Positions 1-4,496 of a stretch of 6,559 nucleotides of DNA are shown here, in pieces. The notes beneath the pieces were generated by a model. It did not search any database and was not told the DNA's origin. It worked only from the letters and a program-made list of their open reading frames with translations. A program made the position numbers and the translations under genes. Source of the stretch: an uncultured Actinomycetes bacterium (GTDB lineage Bacteria > Actinomycetota > Thermoleophilia > Solirubrobacterales > Thermoleophilaceae); the NCBI GenBank assembly GCA_946481495.1, contig CAMLNW010000161.1:1-6559 (forward strand), in the 5' to 3' direction. Numbering within the stretch: position 1 is the stretch's first letter; each line of letters opens with the position of its first letter.

Positions 1-143
1 GCGAGCTGCGCCAGCGTCGCAACGACGTCAGCACGCGCGTCGAGGGCGTCCGCGGCGATCTACAGAAGCAGGTCACCGAGGTCCAGTCGAACGCGACCGA
101 TCTGGCCAAGAAGGTCCAGGAGCAGGTCGCCGCGCTCGCGTAG
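1..143 (+). CDS. C-terminal end of a coiled-coil / phasin-like protein (partial)
   Basis: Only the last 46 codons are in the window, read in the frame that begins at base 3 and ends at TAG 141-143. The peptide is rich in Gln, Glu, Lys, Arg, Val and Ala, with hydrophobic residues (Leu, Val) spaced three to four apart, as in an amphipathic helix or coiled coil (ends ...LAKKVQEQVAALA). It has no cysteine, no membrane segment and no catalytic motif. Phasin-like, apolipoprotein-like and envelope-associated helical proteins all have tails like this, so the role cannot be fixed from the fragment. A strong terminator follows 37 bases after the stop, so this gene ends its transcription unit. That the frame is coding is fairly safe because of codon bias and the terminator; its function is unknown. 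Confidence 0.7.
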   Translation, partial: ELRQRRNDVSTRVEGVRGDLQKQVTEVQSNATDLAKKVQEQVAALA

Positions 144-180
144 TCAGCAGCACCGAAGACCTAGTCTTCCTCCTCCCCAG

Positions 181-215
181 CGAAGGGCGTCCCAAGTGGG
201 GCGCCCTTCGTCTTT
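181..215 (+). terminator. Rho-independent terminator of the coiled-coil gene
   Basis: Bases 181-193 pair with 198-210 in a 13-base-pair, G/C-rich stem with a single G-T wobble (190 with 201) and a four-base loop AAGT at 194-197. A short T-rich tail (TCTTT, 211-215) follows. It sits 37 bases past the stop at 143 and 44 bases before the next start, so it separates the upstream gene from mrp. The mrp gene must therefore have its own promoter in roughly 216-259, but I see no convincing -35/-10 pair there. Confidence 0.85.
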
Positions 216-259
216 CTGGGGCCCGAACCTCTGAAACGACTCTGCGACAATCCATCGTG

Positions 260-1411
260 ATGCCAACCGAGGAGCAGATCAACGAGGCGCTCAGCAAGGT
301 CATCGACCCTGAGCTGCGCAAGAACATCGTCGAGCTGGGAATGGTCCGCTCGATCGCCCAGCACGACGACGGCCACGTCGAGGTCGTCGTCTCGCTGACG
401 ACCGCCGGCTGCCCGATCCGCTCGCACTTCGAGGACGCCGTCGCCGAGCACGTCGGAGCGCTCGACGGCGTCACGCGCGTCAGCGTTGGCTTCGACGTGC
501 TGACCCCCGACGAGAAGCAAAGCCTCCAACAGCGGCTCGGCCGCGGAGCGCTGCCGCAGGGCGCGCTCGCCCAGGTCAAGAACGTGATCTGTGTCGGCTC
601 CGGCAAGGGCGGCGTCGGCAAGTCGACGATGACCGCCAACCTCGCGGCGGCGCTGCAGGCCGAAGGGAAGACCGCCGCGGCGCTCGACGCCGACGTCTGG
701 GGCTACTCGATCCCGCGCATGCTCGGCGTCCACGGCCGGCCCGACATCGACGGCCAGCGCAAGATCCTGCCGCTCGAGTCGCCCGACGGGGTCAAGGTCA
801 TCTCGATTGAGTACTTCCTCGACCGCGCCGACCAGGCGATCGTCTGGCGCGGGCCGATGCTGCACAAGGCGATCCGCCAGTTCCTCGAGGACGTCGCCTG
901 GGGCGAGCTCGACTACCTGCTGATCGACCTGCCGCCCGGCACCGGCGACGTCACGATGACGCTCTCGTCGCTGCTGCCGCAGGCGCGCTTCCTGATCGTC
1001 ACGACGCCGCAGCCGGCCGCCCAGAAGGTCGCCAAGCGCGCCGCCGAGGCGGCCGCCAACTACGACCTCGAGGTCGTCGGGATCGTCGAGAACATGTCCG
1101 GCTTCACGGCGCCGAACGGCGAGCGCTTCACGATCTTCGGCGAGGGCGGCGGCCGCGAGCTCGCCGACGAGCTCGAGGTCCCGCTGCTCGGCGCCGTCCC
1201 GCTCCAGGAGGAGCTGCGGCTCGGCGCCGACGAGGGCCGCCCGCTGGTCGTCGAGGACCCGGACAGTCCCGCCGCCCAGGCGATCCGCCACGTCGCGCGC
1301 GGGCTGATCGCCGCGACGCCGCAGATCGATCCGGTCTTCCAGGACGCCTCCGGGCCGGCACTCGTGGGTGTCCCGGAGGTCACCGGGACCGCGCTGCCGA
1401 TGGCGCCGTAG
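260..1411 (+). CDS. mrp: Mrp/NBP35-family ATP-binding iron-sulfur cluster carrier
   Basis: Cytosolic P-loop ATPase of the Mrp/ApbC/Ind1 family, which carries Fe-S clusters to client proteins. Residues 1-80 form a MIP18 (DUF59) domain with the conserved T-A-G-C-P motif (Cys51). A short linker leads to a ParA/MinD-like ATPase domain with the deviant Walker A GKGGVGKST at 115-123 (signature Lys116, P-loop Lys121), the switch region DADVWGYSIPRM near 143, and Walker B IDLPPGTGD around 222-230. The domain order and 383-residue length are normal for bacterial Mrp. The C-terminal CxxC that bridges the cluster in E. coli-type Mrp is absent: the segment after NMSGFT reads A-P-N-G (284-287). The only cysteines are Cys51 and Cys111. 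From memory, actinobacterial Mrp proteins commonly lack this CxxC. GTG at 257 and ATG at 260 are adjacent; I chose ATG. No clear Shine-Dalgarno precedes either. The ferredoxin gene follows 48 bases later. Confidence 0.93.
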   Translation: MPTEEQINEALSKVIDPELRKNIVELGMVRSIAQHDDGHVEVVVSLTTAGCPIRSHFEDAVAEHVGALDGVTRVSVGFDVLTPDEKQSLQQRLGRGALPQGALAQVKNVICVGSGKGGVGKSTMTANLAAALQAEGKTAAALDADVWGYSIPRMLGVHGRPDIDGQRKILPLESPDGVKVISIEYFLDRADQAIVWRGPMLHKAIRQFLEDVAWGELDYLLIDLPPGTGDVTMTLSSLLPQARFLIVTTPQPAAQKVAKRAAEAAANYDLEVVGIVENMSGFTAPNGERFTIFGEGGGRELADELEVPLLGAVPLQEELRLGADEGRPLVVEDPDSPAAQAIRHVARGLIAATPQIDPVFQDASGPALVGVPEVTGTALPMAP

Positions 1412-1450
1412 TCCCGTCGCGGCAAAACCCCCGAAACCCTATGTAGTATC

Positions 1451-1455
1451 AGGAG
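1451..1455 (+). promoter_or_regulatory. Ribosome binding site of the ferredoxin gene
   Basis: AGGAG lies four bases before ATG 1460. It is the only obvious plus-strand Shine-Dalgarno between 144 and 2779, where the other starts look leaderless or weak. It fixes the ferredoxin start and suggests high translation of this small protein. Confidence 0.75.
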
Positions 1456-1459
1456 CACA

Positions 1460-1723
1460 ATGGCTTACGTAATCGCAGAGCCCTGCATCGGCACCAAGGA
1501 CAACTCGTGCGTCGAGGTCTGTCCGGTCGACTGCATCCACCCGACTCCGGACGAGCCCGGCTACGACGCCGCGGAGATGCTCTACATCGATCCCGACGAG
1601 TGCATCGATTGCGATGCCTGCGTCGAGGCCTGCCCGGTCGACGCCTGCTTCGCCGAGGATCAGCTCCCCGAGGAGTGGGCGAAGTTCACCGAGATCAACG
1701 CGAACTACTTCAAGGCCGCCTGA
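1460..1723 (+). CDS. Seven-iron (3Fe-4S/4Fe-4S) ferredoxin
   Basis: An 87-residue cytosolic electron carrier. The cysteine pattern matches the Azotobacter FdI / actinobacterial FdxA family. By family alignment Cys9, Cys17 and Cys58 would hold the 3Fe-4S cluster (the Cys-x7-Cys spacing leaves out the CxxC of an 8Fe ferredoxin). Cys21, Cys48, Cys51 and Cys54 would hold the 4Fe-4S cluster, each cluster-final cysteine sitting in a Cys-Pro context (C21-P22, C58-P59). Cys25 matches the non-ligand cysteine of FdI. The tail WAKFTEINANYF is typical of the family. Two details are odd: a loop of about nine extra residues between Cys25 and Cys48 (PTPDEPGYDAAEM), and an additional Cys63 where relatives usually have an aliphatic residue. 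The preceding gene, 48 bases away with no terminator-like hairpin between, encodes an Fe-S carrier, so co-transcription is plausible. Confidence 0.95.
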   Translation: MAYVIAEPCIGTKDNSCVEVCPVDCIHPTPDEPGYDAAEMLYIDPDECIDCDACVEACPVDACFAEDQLPEEWAKFTEINANYFKAA

Positions 1724-1812
1724 CCAGGCGGCTGCCGGCCGGCGCCTGGCGGCGTCATCGGCCTCTCGCGTGCTGGCGCACGCGTCAAGGCCTGCTTTCT
1801 TGCCAGGCTTGA
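1724..1812 (+). terminator. Cluster of hairpins after the ferredoxin gene (possible terminator)
   Basis: Three separate inverted repeats follow the ferredoxin stop. CCAGGCG 1724-1730 pairs with 1743-1749. CGCGTGC 1767-1773 pairs perfectly with 1778-1784 around loop TGGC. TCAAG-CCTG (1785-1794, one bulge) pairs with CAGGCTTGA 1804-1812. None has a T-run after it, so these are not classic intrinsic terminators. High-GC actinobacteria often end transcripts at hairpins without a U-tract, so ending the mrp-ferredoxin transcript here is a fair guess. Confidence 0.35.
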
Positions 1813-1842
1813 CCGTCGGACGCCTGGACAGGCGGCCACGTC

Positions 1843-1848
1843 TAGGGT
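1843..1848 (+). promoter_or_regulatory. -10 element of a likely leaderless promoter
   Basis: TAGGGT fits the actinobacterial -10 pattern TAnnnT and ends seven bases before GTG 1856, which puts the expected transcription start at or next to the start codon. No Shine-Dalgarno precedes this GTG. The candidate -35 TGGACA (1825-1830) has a spacer of only 12 bases to this element, so the -35 is unresolved. Confidence 0.5.
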
Positions 1849-1855
1849 TATTCGC

Positions 1856-2779
1856 GTGATCCTCTTGACGGGAGCGACGGGGACGGTCGGGTCGGCGGTG
1901 CTGCGGCGGTTGACGGCCGCTGGGACGCCGGTTCGCTGCCTGGTGCGCGAGCCGAAGCGGCTGGGGCCGGAGCGGGTGCGCGTGCAGATCGCGCTCGGCG
2001 ATCTGGCCGACCCGGCCTCGTTTCGCAACGCGCTGCGCGGGGTGAGCACGGTCATCCACCTGGCGGCGTCGATCCGCGACCAGCCGCGCGGCTCGATCGA
2101 GGAGCTCAACGCGATGGCGACGCTGCGGCTGGTGCGCGGCGCCGAGAAGGCGGGCGCGAAGCGCTTCGTCTTCGCCTCGACGCTGAACGCCAGCCTCCAG
2201 TCGCCGACGCGCTTCTTCCGCGCGAAGGCGCTCGCCCGCCGCGCCGTCGAGGCGGCGGACTTCGAGACGACCGTCTTCTCGCCCTCGATCGTCTACACGC
2301 CCGGCGACCCCTGGCTGACGATCCTCGACCGCTTCTCGCACCTGCCCGCCATGCCGATCGCCGGCGACGGCGAGACCCGCTTCCAGCCGATCTGGGCCGA
2401 GGACGTCGCCGACTGCGTCATGGCCGCGCTCGATCTGCCCGCCGGTCCGTCGGAGCGCTCCGGCGGCGCCGACTCGACCGGCGACGGCCGCGTTCGCCGC
2501 TCGTTCGACCTCGCCGGCCCCGAGGTCCTCTCCTACGACGAGATCGTCGAGCTGGCGCTGCGCCCGACCGGCCGACGCCGCCCGCTGCTCCACGTCCCGA
2601 TGCCCGCCGTTCGCGCTGGCCTGCGCGGCCTCGAGCGCCTCGTCGGCCCCCCGGTTTTCGCCACCGCTGAGGAGGCCGAGCTGATGCAGGAGCCGATGAC
2701 CTCCCCCCGCGGCACCGCCGACGCCGAGTCGCTCGGCGTCAACCCCCTCCGCATGAGCGCCGTCCTGGGTTCGTCGTAG
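1856..2779 (+). CDS. Atypical SDR, NAD(P)-binding NDUFA9-like protein
   Basis: A 307-residue Rossmann-fold protein of the atypical short-chain dehydrogenase group, close to the NDUFA9/YbjT-like and NmrA-like branch. TGATGTVG at 5-12 is the dinucleotide-binding glycine motif, right at the N-terminus as expected. Arg28 and Arg31 after the second strand could favour NADP. GDLAD at 48-52, HLAAS at 68-72 and FASTLN at 106-111 are the usual later strands. At the active site, where classical SDRs have YxxxK, this protein has Phe120 and Lys124 (F-F-R-A-K), so the catalytic tyrosine is missing. Such proteins are often cofactor-binding or scaffold proteins rather than dehydrogenases. IWAEDVAD near 179 is the conserved family motif before the substrate-side domain. 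The start is GTG 1856, apparently leaderless. The substrate is unknown, and whether it binds complex I or has another role cannot be told from here. Confidence 0.88.
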   Translation: MILLTGATGTVGSAVLRRLTAAGTPVRCLVREPKRLGPERVRVQIALGDLADPASFRNALRGVSTVIHLAASIRDQPRGSIEELNAMATLRLVRGAEKAGAKRFVFASTLNASLQSPTRFFRAKALARRAVEAADFETTVFSPSIVYTPGDPWLTILDRFSHLPAMPIAGDGETRFQPIWAEDVADCVMAALDLPAGPSERSGGADSTGDGRVRRSFDLAGPEVLSYDEIVELALRPTGRRRPLLHVPMPAVRAGLRGLERLVGPPVFATAEEAELMQEPMTSPRGTADAESLGVNPLRMSAVLGSS

Positions 2780-2787
2780 CGGACGTG

Positions 2788-2793
2788 TATAGT
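2788..2793 (+). promoter_or_regulatory. -10 element upstream of the unknown 244-residue gene
   Basis: TATAGT is close to the sigma-70/SigA -10 consensus and starts nine bases after the stop of the SDR gene. The 17-base-spaced position for a -35 (2765-2770, CTGGGT) is a poor match, so an activator or another sigma factor may be needed. Transcription would start near 2800 and give a leader of about 70 bases before ATG 2870. Confidence 0.45.
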
Positions 2794-2805
2794 CGACCTA
2801 GGTCG
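2794..2805. promoter_or_regulatory. Perfect 12-base palindrome, candidate operator
   Basis: CGACCTAGGTCG is a perfect palindrome abutting the TATAGT -10 element and covering the expected +1 position. This is a common place for a repressor site. A second inverted repeat, CGGTGC (2804-2809) with GCACCG (2814-2819) around loop AGTA, overlaps it by two bases and would form a hairpin at the 5' end of the transcript. What binds here is unknown. Confidence 0.45.
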
Positions 2806-2869
2806 GTGCAGTAGCACCGCGGAAGTATGTCCAACCCAGTCGGGCGGGACTTTACTGTGAGGTTTAACG

Positions 2870-3604
2870 ATGTCCGAGTCCAGCCCGGTGGGTGGGGCCA
2901 ACACCCAAGTAGTGATCGAGTTCGAGTATGAGCTGAGCGACGACAGCATCAACGATGTGATCGACCAAGTAGGCGTACGGCCGCCTAAGAGGTGGCGCAT
3001 TGCCTTCAACTTGGCGAACGACGTTGCCACTCCGGAAGCTCGGCGGGAGCTCCGTCAAGCTTCTGAGATCTATCAAGCGGCTCCAGGTATCCCAACTCTG
3101 CCCCGAGTGGTGAAGGGAGCCGATGAGTTTCTCCAGCTCATACAGCCGTGGTTGGAGGCGCGGAGAGGGCCGGCATTGGAGGCTAAGGCTGAGGCGAGCC
3201 GGTTCGATCGCGAGAAAGAGGAGTGGGTGGCCCAGTACGGCAGCGACCGTCTCCGGCTGGCTTTGCAGCGGGGGTACAAGATAAATCGCACCTACGCGCT
3301 AGAGCGGGCGGCCCACGACATCCCGGGGGCGTGGATCGATACGGCGGACACGGCAGATCTACGCGAGCGCACCGATCCGTCGATGAGGGCGCTCGAGTTC
3401 GAGGAGCAGGTCAACGACTTCTTCCAGCGGCGCGGCATCGACGCCGAGGGCGTCATCATGTGGGTTGCTGAGGGGCCGCGCAGTGACGACCAACTTCTCC
3501 TGGTAGATGAGGAGGCCGTCGTAGTTCGCAACTATCTCGGCCGCTATACAGCGATCATTCCCGTTGATCCTGACTACAGGGCGCCTGCGGCGGCGGTCTC
3601 GTGA
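2870..3604 (+). CDS. Hypothetical protein, 244 residues, first gene of a two-gene unit
   Basis: I do not recognise this protein. It is soluble, with no signal peptide or membrane segment and no cysteine. Residues 12-24 are a likely beta strand followed by an acidic turn. Residues 45-72 look helical, and 95-120 form a charged helix rich in Glu, Ala, Arg and Lys. Residues 122-160 hold a dense segment that looks like a conserved core (GSDRLRLALQRGY, then ALERAAHDIPGAW). The C-terminal part 193-232 is beta-rich (VIMWVAEG, DQLLLVDEEAVVV, YTAIIPVD). A good ribosome site GAGG (2859-2862) lies seven bases before ATG 2870, which settles the start. The stop overlaps the GNAT start in GTGA, so the two are translationally coupled and probably work together. 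Codon use differs from the flanking housekeeping genes. It could be an antitoxin-like or substrate-binding partner of the GNAT, but no DNA-binding motif is evident. Confidence 0.8.
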   Translation: MSESSPVGGANTQVVIEFEYELSDDSINDVIDQVGVRPPKRWRIAFNLANDVATPEARRELRQASEIYQAAPGIPTLPRVVKGADEFLQLIQPWLEARRGPALEAKAEASRFDREKEEWVAQYGSDRLRLALQRGYKINRTYALERAAHDIPGAWIDTADTADLRERTDPSMRALEFEEQVNDFFQRRGIDAEGVIMWVAEGPRSDDQLLLVDEEAVVVRNYLGRYTAIIPVDPDYRAPAAAVS

Positions 3605-4164
3605 GATCTCCAAAGTTGGAAGCCATCGACCTTTCGGCTCCGCCCGTTGGTGAGTGGGTGATTTGGGATCCTGCAGAGGCCGAGCGCAGCCCCGATCTTC
3701 TCGAGGCCGTCCGGCGCTTCGAAGGCCTCGACTGCGAGACAGGCGAGGAGGCTGCCAACTTCCTGATCGATCGAGCTCTGGACAACGATCCGTCCACGAA
3801 GACGTGGCTGCTCGTCGTAGACGACGAGATCGAGGGTTACTTCGCTTGCTGCAACGGCAGCGTAAGGCTCGGCCGGCAGCAGAGCCGCATGCTCAGGACT
3901 CCCCATCGAAGGACATTGCCCGCGTTCATCGTGGCTTGGATCGCCCGCCGCCGTGGCGGTGCTGTGGGCGGTGAGCACCTCATGCTCAAGGCGATCGGCG
4001 TCGCACGTGAGCAGCGCCGGCAGGTCGGGTCTGTCGTCTTGGCACTTGATCCTGGGAGTGAGGAGGCGGCTCGGATTTGGGTCGAGGACTACGGATTCGA
4101 GCGGTGTCTGCCCGACGAGGACGACGAGGCGGCGCTGGCCCGCCTGTTTCTGAGGATCGACTAG
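3601..4164 (+). CDS. GNAT-family N-acetyltransferase-like protein
   Basis: A 187-residue protein whose middle and C-terminal parts follow the GNAT fold. Strands WLLVVDDEIEGYFACC (69-84) precede a loop, then LPAFIVAWIARRR (106-118) leads into the acetyl-CoA pyrophosphate loop region RGGAVGGEHLML (118-129), a helix, then VVLALDPGSEEAARIWVEDYGFE (145-167), which corresponds to the last strand and the A..FYe..GF signature. The P-loop is not the canonical Q/RxxGxG/A, and Trp160 stands where many GNATs have the general-acid Tyr. The fold is well supported, the activity less so. Translation starts at GTG 3601 inside the GTGA overlap with the previous gene and has no separate ribosome site, so it depends on coupling. 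A toxin of the TacT kind, a small-molecule acetylase or a degenerate enzyme are all possible. The stop TAG 4162-4164 shares CTAG with the stop of the opposite-strand gene. Confidence 0.8.
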   Translation: MRSPKLEAIDLSAPPVGEWVIWDPAEAERSPDLLEAVRRFEGLDCETGEEAANFLIDRALDNDPSTKTWLLVVDDEIEGYFACCNGSVRLGRQQSRMLRTPHRRTLPAFIVAWIARRRGGAVGGEHLMLKAIGVAREQRRQVGSVVLALDPGSEEAARIWVEDYGFERCLPDEDDEAALARLFLRID

Positions 4165-4334
4165 GCGGGGGGGCGTTGCTTGGACCGCGAGTGGTAGCGA
4201 TCCGCTGCTGCCATGAGCTGCTTGCGGCCTTTGTCGGTCCCGGCCTTGTCGAAGCGGTCGGCATCAATCTCCGCAAACGGCTTGCCAGATCCGGCCTGTA
4301 GTACAGGCTTCGGCTTGCGATCGATGGTTGCCAT
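4161..4334 (-). CDS. Small basic protein of unknown function, 57 residues
   Basis: An open frame on the minus strand runs from ATG at 4334-4332 to TAG at 4163-4161 and encodes 57 residues, beginning MATIDRKPKPVLQAGSGKPF and ending in KQRPPA. It has many Lys, Arg and Asp, no cysteine and no membrane segment; residues 23-50 (EIDADRFDKAG... RKQLMAAADRY) look helical. The case for it being real is the strong purine-rich ribosome site AAGGAAGG (read from 4349-4342), seven bases before the ATG. An in-frame GTG directly upstream (4337) is a weaker alternative start. It overlaps the GNAT gene tail to tail by four bases (CTAG, 4161-4164). I recognise no family. Size and charge would suit a small regulatory or nucleic-acid-associated protein, or an antitoxin, but nothing in the sequence proves it. 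Confidence 0.6.
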   Translation of the reverse strand: MATIDRKPKPVLQAGSGKPFAEIDADRFDKAGTDKGRKQLMAAADRYHSRSKQRPPA

Positions 4335-4341
4335 CACGATT

Positions 4342-4349
4342 CCTTCCTT
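4342..4349 (-). promoter_or_regulatory. Ribosome binding site of the 57-residue gene
   Basis: On the minus strand this reads AAGGAAGG, seven bases before ATG 4334. It is the strongest Shine-Dalgarno-like sequence in the window and is the main reason to call the small gene. Confidence 0.6.
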
Positions 4350-4424
4350 CGGGCATGTCTCTTGCTACACATGAAGAGTGGCAGAACGCTCTGAACGGCT
4401 AATCGAACAGGGAGCTACTGCACG

Positions 4425-4430
4425 ACCCTA
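4425..4430 (-). promoter_or_regulatory. Possible -10 element for the 57-residue gene
   Basis: The minus strand reads TAGGGT here, the same hexamer as at 1843-1848. It is about 90 bases upstream of the small gene and downstream of the hairpin that follows the propeller gene. No good -35 lies at the proper distance (4448-4453 reads GAGAAC), so this is tentative. Confidence 0.25.
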
Positions 4431-4462
4431 TTCGCCGAGCCTACAGCGTTCTCCCGCCTGAG

Positions 4463-4489
4463 CGGCGAAGTTGGGCTCCAACCTCGCCG
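4463..4489 (-). terminator. Hairpin after the propeller gene (candidate terminator)
   Basis: Bases 4463-4474 pair with 4478-4489 in a 12-base-pair stem with one A-C mismatch and a three-base loop. It begins eight bases past the propeller stop (4497) in the minus direction. There is no T-run after it, so it would act as a GC-hairpin terminator without a U-tract. The gap 4335-4462 otherwise holds only the weak promoter and ribosome site of the small gene. Confidence 0.45.
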
Positions 4490-4496
4490 GCGAATG

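Larger units (their letters stand above)
2780..4496. other. Region of deviating composition, possible acquired cassette
   Basis: Codon use in the genes between 2870 and 4334 is less G/C-ending than in the neighbours: ATA, GTA, CTA, AAA, TTT and GGT appear, and these are rare elsewhere in the window. In sampled 60-base rows, 3001-3060 has 38 G/C and 3781-3840 has 35, against 45 in 2221-2280 of the SDR gene. The three genes are unlike their housekeeping neighbours. I found no integrase, transposase, tRNA or clear flanking direct repeats, so acquisition is an inference from composition alone. Confidence 0.4.

Noticed and set aside
161..1291. 376-codon open frame antisense to mrp
   Set aside because: It mirrors the strong codon bias of mrp, is low-complexity (Arg, Asp, Leu, Val) and matches no family; a typical high-GC shadow.
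1444..1449. TAGTAT as a -10 promoter for the ferredoxin gene
   Set aside because: Transcription would start near 1456 and leave out the AGGAG ribosome site at 1451-1455; no -35 lies at a proper distance.
1439..2593. 384-codon minus-strand open frame across the ferredoxin and SDR genes
   Set aside because: It runs antisense through two well-supported genes and has an Arg/Ala/Asp-rich shadow composition with no ribosome site.
4383..4452. 8-base inverted repeat AGAACGCT / AGCGTTCT
   Set aside because: Too short and 54 bases apart; expected by chance in this much sequence.
4335..4496. Possible tRNA or attachment-site remnant in the gap before the propeller gene
   Set aside because: A TTCGATT-like stretch on the minus strand (around 4400-4406) has no matching T-arm or acceptor stem, and no flanking direct repeat was found.
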